A stretch of 6,199 bases of DNA from Alphaproteobacteria bacterium MarineAlpha10_Bin3 (GTDB taxonomy: Bacteria; Pseudomonadota; Alphaproteobacteria; UBA8366; GCA-2717185), in the NCBI GenBank assembly GCA_002937525.1, contig PTKA01000095.1:1-6199 (forward strand), in the 5' to 3' direction. The position numbers were made by a program, and so were the translations under genes. Positions 1 to 5,420 of the stretch are shown one piece after another. Within the stretch, counting starts at the first letter, position 1, and each line of letters opens with the position of its first letter. The notes under the pieces are model-generated. The model saw nothing but the letters and a program-made list of their open reading frames with translations, was not told where the DNA came from and searched no databases.

Positions 1-57
1 ATCGTCTCTCAGGAGGGCAAAACCGCCTTCGCCGCCATATGGATCGCTGTGGAGTGA
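1..57 (+). CDS. Possible C-terminal tail of an unrecognised upstream gene (partial)
   Basis: Reading from the first base gives an open frame of 18 codons that ends in TGA at 55-57, with the last residues AAIWIAVE. Third positions are mostly G or C, as in the confident genes here and more so than in the other frames over this stretch. That is the only support. No family can be recognised from so short a piece. The minus strand is also open here but offers no ATG, GTG or TTG start, which makes it a weaker candidate. Confidence is low. Confidence 0.25.
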   Translation: MVSQEGKTAFAAIWIAVE

Positions 58-67
58 AACCAGGCCA

Positions 68-253
68 ATGGTGACTTTTTCAACGGGCTGTTATACCCGG
101 CTTGCCGCCGAAAAAGAGGATATCTTCTACAAACCCTATGACCGGGAGGGAACGGTGGAAGATGCGATGAACCAGTATCTTTCCTGGGAAATCGAACTGA
201 TCAATCAAATCAAGCGGGACAGCTCCCTGATGTTCCCGGAATTCGCACCCTAG
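68..253 (+). CDS. Small hypothetical protein, 61 residues, just upstream of comF
   Basis: I do not recognise this protein. It is charged and soluble-looking, with no signal peptide or membrane segment. The second half (about residues 30-55) looks like an amphipathic helix rich in Glu, Gln, Ile and Leu (for example SWEIELINQIKRD). The ATG at 68 has only a weak GGAG at 51-54, 13 bases away. The same frame is open back to the window edge, so this could instead be the C-terminal end of a longer protein; the upstream residues are Pro/Ser/Arg-rich and look less like coding sequence. Third-position GC is lower than in comF. The stop lies 8 bases before the comF start, so co-transcription with comF is plausible. 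The composition argues for a real protein, but the start and function are open. Confidence 0.45.
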   Translation: MVTFSTGCYTRLAAEKEDIFYKPYDREGTVEDAMNQYLSWEIELINQIKRDSSLMFPEFAP

Positions 254-261
254 AGCCGGTT

Positions 262-1002
262 TTGAAGTCGTATATCGCGCGCGCGGGCCAGGCGCTCCTG
301 AACGCGGTCCTGCCGGCGCGGTGCATGGCTTGCGGCGAAACCGTGGATGGCGAGGGCGCGCTTTGTTCACAATGCTGGCTCGGCATCCGCTTCCTTTCCG
401 AGCCGGCCTGCGCGTGTTGCGGTTTTCCCTTCGAATATGCGGTGCCCGATCGCACGCTGTGCATCGCTTGCACGCGGCGCCCACCGGCGTTCGATCGTGC
501 GCGCGCCGTTTTCGCCTATGACGATGCCAGCCGGGGCCTAGTTCTCGCCTTCAAGCATGCCGACCGCATCCATCACGGCCCGGCGTTCGGCCGTTGGCTG
601 GCGCGAACCGGCGCGGCGCTGGTGGTGGATGCCGATCTAATCGTGCCCGTGCCGCTGCACCGCTGGCGGCTGTTCCACCGGCGCTATAATCAGGCCGGGC
701 TGCTTGCCCAGGCGCTGGGCCGGGAGGCCGGCAAGTTGGTCAGTGTCGATCTGCTGGTCCGGCGGCGCCGAACTCGGACCCAGGGCCGGATGTCGCGGTC
801 GGCGCGCATCCGCAATATTCAGGGCGCTTTCAAGCTGCGCGACGGTCGGCGCGCGGCGGTCGGCGGCGCGCGGATTTTGCTGATCGACGACGTGTTGACC
901 ACCGGCGCGACGGTCGAAGAATGTAGCCGCGTGTTGAAGCGGGCGGGCGCCAGGGCGGTCCATGTTTTGACCTTGGCGCGGGTTGTCCGGCCGCGGGTTT
1001 GA
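262..1002 (+). CDS. comF: ComF family phosphoribosyltransferase-like protein
   Basis: This is a 246-residue ComF/GntX-type protein of usual length. The N-terminal part carries two zinc-ribbon cysteine sets: C21/C24 with C35/C38, and C50/C53 with C67/C70. The C-terminal half is a type I phosphoribosyltransferase domain with a clear PRPP-binding loop, ILLIDDVLTTGAT, at about residues 205-217. The family is linked to DNA uptake in naturally competent bacteria, but the gene is widespread in bacteria not known to be competent and its reaction is uncertain. The start is TTG at 262. No upstream ATG or GTG exists in this frame, and the next ATG (321) would lose the first cysteine of the zinc set, so TTG fits best even though the ribosome-binding site is weak. 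The stop codon overlaps a TTGACA that may belong to the grxC promoter. Family assignment is firm; cellular role is not. Confidence 0.94.
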   Translation: MKSYIARAGQALLNAVLPARCMACGETVDGEGALCSQCWLGIRFLSEPACACCGFPFEYAVPDRTLCIACTRRPPAFDRARAVFAYDDASRGLVLAFKHADRIHHGPAFGRWLARTGAALVVDADLIVPVPLHRWRLFHRRYNQAGLLAQALGREAGKLVSVDLLVRRRRTRTQGRMSRSARIRNIQGAFKLRDGRRAAVGGARILLIDDVLTTGATVEECSRVLKRAGARAVHVLTLARVVRPRV

Positions 1003-1029
1003 CATCCAACCCGGCGTAATAGATATGTT
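999..1029 (+). promoter_or_regulatory. Candidate promoter for grxC and the Nit1-like gene
   Basis: A perfect -35 hexamer TTGACA lies at 999-1004 and shares bases with the comF stop codon. Possible -10 elements are GATATG at 1022-1027 (17-base spacer, 3 of 6 matches) or TATGTT at 1024-1029 (19-base spacer, 4 of 6). Transcription would begin some 10-20 bases before the grxC start. The -35 is convincing and the -10 is weak, so this is a candidate only. Confidence 0.4.
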
Positions 1030-1050
1030 CTGGAAATTTAGGGGACGGCC

Positions 1051-1314
1051 ATGGCCAAGATCGAAATTTACACCAGCCCGTTTTGCGGCTTTTCCTACAG
1101 CGCGAAGAATTTGCTGGGCAAGAAAAACGCGGATTTCGAGGAACTCGATGTGATGATGCATCCCACGCGCAAGCGCGAAATGGTCGCACGCGCCGGCGGC
1201 CGGACCAGCGTGCCGCAAATTTTTATCGATGGCGAACATATCGGCGGCTGTGACGAATTATACGCACTTGAAGCGTCGGGCGCGCTCGACGTCAAGCTGG
1301 CGGGCGCTGGATGA
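1051..1314 (+). CDS. grxC: Glutaredoxin 3-like protein with a CGFS active site
   Basis: This 87-residue protein has the compact thioredoxin fold of class I glutaredoxins, which use glutathione to reduce disulfides or protein-glutathione adducts in the cytoplasm. Landmarks are the N-terminal strand IEIYTSPF, the active site at residues 12-15, the cis-proline segment SVPQIFIDG (P55) and the glutathione-binding GGCDEL at 65-70. Length and the C-terminal part match GrxC. The active site reads C12-G13-F14-S15, where GrxC proteins normally have a second cysteine (CPYC, CGYC or CGFC). The resolving cysteine is therefore replaced by serine (codon TCC, 1093-1095). CGFS is the signature of the other glutaredoxin class, the iron-sulfur carriers, but the extra loop of that class is absent. 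ATG at 1051 has a good AGGGGA at 1040-1045. The stop overlaps the next gene in an ATGA, indicating translational coupling. Confidence 0.93.
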   Translation: MAKIEIYTSPFCGFSYSAKNLLGKKNADFEELDVMMHPTRKREMVARAGGRTSVPQIFIDGEHIGGCDELYALEASGALDVKLAGAG

Positions 1315-2162
1315 GCGAAAGGCTGCGGGTCGCCTGCATTCAGATGACATCGGGCGCGGAAATCGCGCCGAACATCGAATGCTCGGCACAGTTGATCCGC
1401 CAGGCGCATGGCGGCGGCGCGCAGTTCGTTGCCTTGCCCGAAGTCGTCAATCTTTGTGAGATGCGCCCCGGCCGCGCGGCGCAAAAGGTTCATTGCGAAG
1501 GCACCGAACCGGCCTTGCGCGCCTATCGGGACCTTGCGGCGGAACTCGGCATCTGGATCCTGGCCGGGTCGCTGGTGGTCACATTGACCGATGATCGCCG
1601 CCTCGCCAACCGCAGTTTTCTGATCGACGCCAACGGCGCGATTGTCGCGGCTTACGATAAAATCCATATGTTCGATGTCGATCTCGAAGGCGGCGAAAGC
1701 TACCGTGAGTCGAGCCGGTTCCGGCCCGGCGCGCGGGCGGTCGTGGCGTCGTCGCCCTGGGGCGCGATCGGCATGACGATCTGTTACGATTTGCGGTTTG
1801 CCTATTTGTACCGTATGCTGGCCCAGGCTGGCGCGTGCATACTCACCGCGCCGTCTTCCTTCGCGCGGCCGACCGGCCGGGCGCATTGGCATGTGTTGTT
1901 GCGCGCGCGGGCGCTCGAAACCGGTTGCTTTATGATCGCGCCGGCCCAGTGCGGCGATCACGAGGATGGCCGCAAGACCTATGGCCATTCGTTGATTGTC
2001 TCGCCGTGGGGTGAAATTCTGGCCGAAGCGGGTGAAACGCCGGGCGTCATCCATGCCGAACTGGACCTCGGCCAGATCGACGAAGCGCGCGCCATGGTGC
2101 CTTCCTTGACCCATGACCGGGAATTTTCGCCGCCCCCGGCCTTGCGGCTGGCCGGGGAATAG
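1311..2162 (+). CDS. Carbon-nitrogen hydrolase, Nit1-like (probable deaminated glutathione amidase)
   Basis: This 283-residue cytoplasmic enzyme belongs to the nitrilase superfamily and cleaves a C-N amide bond. The catalytic triad is visible: E44 in LPEVVN, K117 in YDKIHMFDVD and C158 in MTICYDLRF, with the supporting E133 in YRES. The C-terminal third is close to mammalian NIT1 as I recall it: AQAG.ILT.PS.F, then TG.AHW.VLLRARA.ET, then AQCG.H and YGHS.IV.PWG. NIT1 hydrolyses deaminated glutathione, a side product of transaminases. The related omega-amidase NIT2 shares the KIHLFDID region but lacks the AQCG.H segment. Its ATG overlaps the grxC stop by four bases, so the two are probably translated together, and a glutathione-linked partner supports the Nit1 reading. 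The family is certain; the substrate is inferred. omega-Amidase is the main alternative. Confidence 0.93.
   Translation: MSERLRVACIQMTSGAEIAPNIECSAQLIRQAHGGGAQFVALPEVVNLCEMRPGRAAQKVHCEGTEPALRAYRDLAAELGIWILAGSLVVTLTDDRRLANRSFLIDANGAIVAAYDKIHMFDVDLEGGESYRESSRFRPGARAVVASSPWGAIGMTICYDLRFAYLYRMLAQAGACILTAPSSFARPTGRAHWHVLLRARALETGCFMIAPAQCGDHEDGRKTYGHSLIVSPWGEILAEAGETPGVIHAELDLGQIDEARAMVPSLTHDREFSPPPALRLAGE
2134..2157. repeat. GC-only inverted repeat at the 3' end of the Nit1-like gene
   Basis: CCCCGGCC at 2134-2141 and GGCCGGGG at 2150-2157 form a perfect 8-base-pair stem around an 8-base loop. It lies inside the last codons of the amidase gene, just before its TAG. A further copy of GCTGGCCGG (2147-2155) occurs at 2164-2172, between and overlapping the two convergent stop codons. 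The stem could slow or end transcription arriving from either side, but neither strand has the run of T needed for a classical intrinsic terminator. Confidence 0.5.
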
Positions 2163-2173
2163 CGCTGGCCGGT

Positions 2174-2710
2174 TCAGGTTTCGCGCATCGCCACGATATG
2201 CTGCATCACGCGGCGGCTTGGCCGGTCCTGAAGGCATTGTTCATAGGCCAGCACCTTGAGATGGCCCCGCATGGATTCGAGCAATTCGCCGCTGCGTAAC
2301 AAATGGTCCGGGTTCCGGGGCCGCCCGAAGGCCTCGTTTCCCACCGCGAAGGTCTCGTACATCAAGACTCCGCCGGGGGCGACCGCCGCGACGATGTCGC
2401 GCAGGATCGGCCGCCATAGATAGTTTATCACGATAACCGCATCGAAGCGGCGCGCGCCCAGCGGCCAATTCCCGCCGGTTTCCAGATCGGTGGCGATGAT
2501 TTCGGCGCGTGGCTGTGTCGCGATATCGCCGAGCGCTTGCGTGTCGATGTCGAGAAACGCCACCTTGTGCCCGCGTTCCAGGAAGACGCGGCCGTGCCGG
2601 CCGGCGCCGCAGGCCAGGTCCAGCACCGATCCGCCGGCCGGGACAGAGTCGGCAAACCGTTCGATCCAGATCGAAGGTGGCAGCAAATTCAGTGCCTTGG
2701 AAGGGTTCAC
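2174..2710 (-). CDS. Class I SAM-dependent methyltransferase, substrate unknown
   Basis: This 178-residue protein has a Rossmann-type methyltransferase fold. Motif I is VLDLACGAG at residues 29-37 (SAM-binding glycines), with an acidic residue at the end of the second strand (D54 in FLDID). The motif IV area is FDAVIVINYL at about 89-98, and GGVLMYETF lies at 113-121. The stretch GNEAFGRPRNPDHLL followed by GELL resembles a common alphaproteobacterial methyltransferase group related to TehB; the substrate cannot be read from sequence. The start is GTG at 2710. No ATG lies upstream in frame before a TAG, and GTG keeps the PPSIWIERF lead-in typical of the group. The ribosome-binding site is weak. 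It converges on the Nit1-like gene with 11 bases between stops, and diverges from the DUF1178 gene across a 97-base spacer. The fold is certain; the role is not. Confidence 0.88.
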   Translation of the reverse strand: MNPSKALNLLPPSIWIERFADSVPAGGSVLDLACGAGRHGRVFLERGHKVAFLDIDTQALGDIATQPRAEIIATDLETGGNWPLGARRFDAVIVINYLWRPILRDIVAAVAPGGVLMYETFAVGNEAFGRPRNPDHLLRSGELLESMRGHLKVLAYEQCLQDRPSRRVMQHIVAMRET

Positions 2711-2749
2711 GTTGGTTTTTAGGCGTTTTAATGCTTGCTAGATCGGGAT

Positions 2750-2776
2750 TTGCGTCCCATCTATGCACCATACAAT
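2750..2776 (+). promoter_or_regulatory. Candidate promoter for the DUF1178 gene
   Basis: TACAAT at 2771-2776 matches the -10 consensus in 5 of 6 positions. TTGCGT at 2750-2755 is a possible -35 with a short 15-base spacer. Transcription would begin near 2783, which leaves a short leader before ATG 2808 and excludes the earlier in-frame ATG at 2763. The -10 is good and the -35 is weak. A promoter for the divergent methyltransferase gene should lie in the same spacer, but I see no strong one. Confidence 0.4.
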
Positions 2777-2807
2777 TGTTTATCCGTCGCACAAAGACCG
2801 GCTTGCC

Positions 2808-3212
2808 ATGATTTCATTCAACCTTCGCTGCACCAAAGACCATGTCTTCGAGGCCTGGTTCAAGGACAGCAGCGCCTTCGATAAGCAGGTGAAAGCGAAG
2901 GCATTGCACTGTCCAAGCTGTGGCGACGTGAAAATCGAGAAGGCCTTGATGTCGCCCAATATCGCCGCGCGCCGCGATTCGGGCCTGCCGCCCGAAAAGC
3001 TGCACAATGCATTGGCGGCGATACGCAAGACGGTGGAAGACAATTGCGATTATGTCGGGTCGGAGTTTCCCGAAGAAGCCCGCAAAATCCACTATGGCGA
3101 GGCCGACCACCGCAATATTTACGGCGAGGCCACGGCGAGCGAAGTGCTGGATCTGACCGATGAAGGCGTGGAATTCGGACGTATGCCCTGGGTGCCGAGA
3201 ACGGACAGTTAA
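2808..3212 (+). CDS. DUF1178 family protein with a putative zinc-binding motif
   Basis: This 134-residue protein is a DUF1178 member, a conserved family of unknown function common in alpha- and betaproteobacteria. The N-terminus MISFNLRC...HVFEAWF matches the family pattern. C8, H12 and the pair C35/C38 (HCPSC) could bind one zinc ion, as in small zinc-ribbon proteins. The family signatures KALMSP near residue 45, then YGEA and IYGEAT, and the closing MPWVPR are all present. The ATG at 2763 would add 15 residues that do not resemble the family, and it lies upstream of the likely promoter, so ATG 2808 is preferred, though its ribosome-binding site is weak. The TAA directly abuts the stop codon of the convergent ubiG gene, with no base between. 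Function is unknown. Confidence 0.9.
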   Translation: MISFNLRCTKDHVFEAWFKDSSAFDKQVKAKALHCPSCGDVKIEKALMSPNIAARRDSGLPPEKLHNALAAIRKTVEDNCDYVGSEFPEEARKIHYGEADHRNIYGEATASEVLDLTDEGVEFGRMPWVPRTDS

Positions 3213-3956
3213 TCAGCCAGGTTTTGACGCGACCAGCATGTAATTGACGTCAAGATCCCGGTCGTCGAGCGACCAGCGGCCGCTCAGTGGGTTATACACC
3301 ACGCCGGCGAATTGCGTGACGGTCATGTTGGCGCGCCGCAGCCCGGCGGCCAGTTCGGAGGGACGAACGAAACGCCGCCAATCATGGGTGCCTTGCGGCA
3401 CCCAGCGCAACACAATCTCCGCCCCGAGAATGGCGAACGCATAGGATTTTAGCGTGCGGTTCAGTGTTGCCGCCAGCATCAGTCCGCCCGGCCGCACCAG
3501 GCCGGCGGCCGCGTCCAGGAAGGCATCGACATCGGCCACATGTTCGACCACTTCCATATTGAGCACGGCGTCAAAGCGTTCCCCCGCATCATGCAGCGCT
3601 TCGGCGGTGGCAACCCGGTAATCGATGGTCAGCCCGGATTGCGCCGCGTGGGCGCTGGCGACCCGGATGTTTCGTTCGGTTGCGTCGATGCCGGTTACCG
3701 TTGCTCCGAGACGCGCCAGCGGTTCCGCCAGCAAGCCGCCGCCGCAACCGATATCGGCGATGCGAAGGCCCTTGAGCGGATAAGGCGCGCGGATATCGCG
3801 CCCGAACCTTTCCGCCAGATGGTCGCGGATGAAGCCAAGGCGCACCGGGTTGAGGCGATGCAGCGGGCGGAACGGTCCATCTTCGTCCCACCATTGATCC
3901 GCCAGGGCGGCGAATTTCGCGACTTCCCGCGCATCGACGCTTGGATCGGCGCTCAT
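3213..3956 (-). CDS. ubiG: Ubiquinone biosynthesis O-methyltransferase UbiG
   Basis: UbiG performs both O-methylations in ubiquinone synthesis, using SAM, and acts at the inner face of the cytoplasmic membrane. At 247 residues it has the usual length. Diagnostic stretches are the N-terminal [20 protein letters not shown] (14-33), followed by LNPVRLGFI. Next come motif [10 protein letters not shown] (66-74), the acidic D91 in GIDAT and NMEVVEHV (133-140). The C-terminal signatures are GTHDWRRFV (189-197) and NPLSGRWSL (222-230), followed by DVNYM. The ATG at 3956 follows a 96-base spacer shared with lysC; the ribosome-binding site is weak (GGTG, about 8 bases away). No other ubi gene is in view. 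Identification is secure because these N- and C-terminal signatures are specific to UbiG among methyltransferases. Confidence 0.96.
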   Translation of the reverse strand: MSADPSVDAREVAKFAALADQWWDEDGPFRPLHRLNPVRLGFIRDHLAERFGRDIRAPYPLKGLRIADIGCGGGLLAEPLARLGATVTGIDATERNIRVASAHAAQSGLTIDYRVATAEALHDAGERFDAVLNMEVVEHVADVDAFLDAAAGLVRPGGLMLAATLNRTLKSYAFAILGAEIVLRWVPQGTHDWRRFVRPSELAAGLRRANMTVTQFAGVVYNPLSGRWSLDDRDLDVNYMLVASKPG

Positions 3957-3973
3957 GGCGTTACACCAAGGGC

Positions 3974-4002
3974 TTGCACCGGGTAATTCATGCGCGTATG
4001 CA
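3974..4002 (+). promoter_or_regulatory. Candidate lysC promoter
   Basis: TTGCAC at 3974-3979 and TATGCA at 3997-4002 are separated by 17 bases. The -10 is poor (3 of 6) but lies inside the 14-base palindrome. Transcription would begin near 4009, giving a leader of about 44 bases before lysC. This is tentative. Confidence 0.3.
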
Positions 4003-4007
4003 TACGC
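3994..4007. promoter_or_regulatory. Perfect 14-base palindrome between ubiG and lysC (candidate operator)
   Basis: GCGTATGCATACGC reads the same on both strands. It lies in the 96-base divergent spacer, 37 bases from the ubiG start and 45 bases from the lysC start. It covers the positions where -10 elements of both genes would fall. A perfect palindrome with no spacer in a divergent promoter region is typical of a dimeric regulator site. The regulator cannot be named from this window. Confidence 0.45.
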
Positions 4008-4026
4008 CGCTTTTCCTGGTAGGCAA
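3999..4026 (-). promoter_or_regulatory. Candidate ubiG promoter
   Basis: On the minus strand TTGCCT (4026-4021) and TATGCA (4004-3999) are spaced by 16 bases. The -10 is the mirror image of the lysC candidate and overlaps it by four bases. Start of transcription would be near 3992, leaving a leader of about 36 bases. The match to consensus is poor, so this is tentative. Confidence 0.25.
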
Positions 4027-4052
4027 TCCTCGATTGGGCGGATCCGGTTTTC

Positions 4053-5273
4053 ATGGCGCGCATTGTACAGAAATTTGGCGGCACGTCAGTGGGCGACATG
4101 GATCGAATCCGCCATGTTGCCGGGCTGGTGAAGGCCGAGCACGATAAAGGCAATGAAGTCGTGGTCGTGCCGTCCGCCATGTCGGGGATCACCAACGGCC
4201 TAGTCGATAAGATACACGCCATGAGCCCGCTGCATGACACGCGCGAATACGATGTCGTGGTGGCGACGGGTGAGCAGGTTACCTGTGGGTTGCTGGCCCT
4301 GGCGTTGCAGAATATCGGTGTTCCGGCGCGCTCCTGGCTTGGCTGGCAGGTGCCCATTAACACCGACGATGTTCACGGCAAGGCCCGCATCGCCGGGATC
4401 GGGACGGAAAACATCGTCAGCCGTTTTGCCGAGGGCCAGGTAGCCGTCGTCGCCGGGTTCCAGGGCATTTCCCCGCGCGGGCGGATCACCTCGCTCGGGC
4501 GTGGCGGTTCCGATACGACGGCGGTCGCCCTTGCCGCGGCGCTGGGGGCGGACCGGTGCGATATCTTTACCGATGTCGATGGAGTCTACACCGCCGATCC
4601 GCGCATTGTCGCCAAGGCCCGGAAGCTGGATAAGATTACCTATGAAGAAATGCTGGAGATGGCGTCGCAAGGCGCTAAAGTGCTTCAGACCCGCGCCGTC
4701 GAACTGGCGATGAACATGGGCGTGCGCTTGCAAGTGCGCTCCGCATTCGAGGACCTGCCGGGCACGCTGGTCGTGGACGAGGATGAAATCGTGGAACACC
4801 AAGTGGTAAGCGGCATCGCCTATAGCCGGGACGAGGCCAAGGTCACGCTGGTCGGGGTCGCCGACGAGCCGGGAATCGCGGCTGGTATATTCGGCCCGCT
4901 ATCCGATGCCAGCGTCAACGTCGATATGATCGTCCAGAACGTATCGGCGGATGGCAAACGCACCGATATGACATTCACTGTCGGCAAGGCGGATTACGCG
5001 CGCGCGGTGGCGGTGCTGGAAGGTATTCGCGATACGGTCAGTTACCGGTCGCTCGACCTCAATCCCGATGTCGTCAAGGTATCGGTGATCGGTGTCGGCA
5101 TGCGTTCGCATGCCGGTGTCGCCACGATTATGTTTCAAGCGCTTTCGGAAAAGGGCATCAATATCCAGGTGATTTCGACCTCGGAAATCAAGATCAGCGT
5201 GCTGATAGCCGAGGAATATACCGAACTTGCCCTGCGGGCCCTGCACAGCGCTTATGGACTCGACGCCGATTGA
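4053..5273 (+). CDS. lysC: Aspartate kinase (monofunctional, two ACT domains)
   Basis: This enzyme phosphorylates aspartate, the first step towards lysine, threonine, methionine and diaminopimelate for cell wall. It has 406 residues, usual for the monofunctional class. The kinase domain (about 1-245) shows KFGGTSVG at 7-14, ATGEQV at 71-76, [11 protein letters not shown] at 148-158 and [12 protein letters not shown] at 173-184. Two ACT domains follow (about 262-335 and 343-403), the second with [12 protein letters not shown]; they bind the feedback inhibitor, usually lysine with or without threonine. No homoserine dehydrogenase domain is fused. ATG 4053 gives the canonical KFGGTS start, with GGCGGA at 4037-4042 as a slightly distant ribosome-binding site. 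An internal GTG at codon 247 may start a separate regulatory subunit. The gene is divergent from ubiG with a palindrome between them. Identification is secure; the effectors are inferred. Confidence 0.97.
   Translation: MARIVQKFGGTSVGDMDRIRHVAGLVKAEHDKGNEVVVVPSAMSGITNGLVDKIHAMSPLHDTREYDVVVATGEQVTCGLLALALQNIGVPARSWLGWQVPINTDDVHGKARIAGIGTENIVSRFAEGQVAVVAGFQGISPRGRITSLGRGGSDTTAVALAAALGADRCDIFTDVDGVYTADPRIVAKARKLDKITYEEMLEMASQGAKVLQTRAVELAMNMGVRLQVRSAFEDLPGTLVVDEDEIVEHQVVSGIAYSRDEAKVTLVGVADEPGIAAGIFGPLSDASVNVDMIVQNVSADGKRTDMTFTVGKADYARAVAVLEGIRDTVSYRSLDLNPDVVKVSVIGVGMRSHAGVATIMFQALSEKGINIQVISTSEIKISVLIAEEYTELALRALHSAYGLDAD
4779..4793 (+). other. Candidate internal translation start for a LysC beta subunit
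   Basis: GAGGA at 4779-4783 is followed, after 7 bases, by the in-frame GTG codon for V247 at 4791-4793. Starting there would give a 160-residue protein made only of the two ACT domains. In Corynebacterium glutamicum, as I recall it, the beta subunit starts at the equivalent GTG: local residues there are VEEAVLTGVA and here [10 protein letters not shown]. Whether it is used here is not known. Confidence 0.35.
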
Positions 5274-5354
5274 CCCGAAGATGTTTTGATTTCCGTCGAA
5301 TGAGCGCCTAAACAATTGATATTGCCAGCGCCGCGCTTGGATTATTCGTGGACT

Positions 5355-5363
5355 TGGTATAAC
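5355..5363 (+). promoter_or_regulatory. Extended -10 promoter for the RodZ-like gene
   Basis: TGGTATAAC contains a TATAAC hexamer (5 of 6) preceded by the TG of an extended -10, which can work without a strong -35. A weak TTGGAT at 5337-5342 (15-base spacer) could assist. Transcription would begin near 5370, about 50 bases before the gene. This is the best promoter match in the window. Confidence 0.5.
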
Positions 5364-5370
5364 GATGTCC

Positions 5371-5386
5371 CGTGAAATAGTTCACG
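5371..5386. promoter_or_regulatory. Inverted repeat at the predicted transcript start of the RodZ-like gene
   Basis: CGTGAA and TTCACG are perfect 6-base arms around the 4-base centre ATAG. The repeat begins right at the predicted transcription start. It could be an operator blocking the promoter, or a stem-loop at the 5' end of the mRNA. Nothing in the window says which. Confidence 0.4.
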
Positions 5387-5420
5387 CTCGCTGTAGTTCC
5401 CCTCCACTAAATGGCGTTTG

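Larger units (their letters stand above)
5274..5420. other. Spacer between lysC and the RodZ-like gene
   Basis: The 147 bases have no coding frame that I trust and no clear intrinsic terminator for lysC. A short GC-rich inverted repeat, AGCGC-C-GCGCT at 5327-5337, has no T run after it. The second half holds the promoter and inverted repeat listed separately. The spacer is visibly richer in A and T than the genes around it. Confidence 0.6.

Noticed and set aside
1..93. Minus-strand frame at the left edge reading GLVSLHSDPYGGEGG, which looks like the start of a glycosyltransferase
   Set aside because: Between the in-frame stop at 93-91 and the window edge there is no ATG, GTG or TTG start, so a gene starting here would need a very rare start codon. 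Only about 20 codons are visible.
1095..2237. A 380-codon open frame on the minus strand opposite the glutaredoxin and amidase genes
   Set aside because: It is the antisense of two certain genes. Its product is low-complexity, rich in Arg, Ala and Pro, has no recognisable domain, and long antisense frames are expected in GC-rich coding DNA.
2763..2807. Upstream extension of the DUF1178 protein from ATG 2763
   Set aside because: The added 15 residues do not match the family, which begins at the MISF position, and the likely -10 element lies downstream of this ATG.
4200..4802. A 200-codon open frame on the minus strand inside lysC
   Set aside because: It is antisense to the highly conserved kinase domain and has no family resemblance or credible start signal.
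5260..5299. TCGACG at 5260-5265 and CGTCGA at 5294-5299 as a hairpin after lysC
   Set aside because: Six-base arms separated by 28 bases are expected by chance and no T run follows.
5327..5337. AGCGC-C-GCGCT inverted repeat as a lysC terminator
   Set aside because: The loop is too tight for the full stem, leaving about four pairs, and no T run follows.
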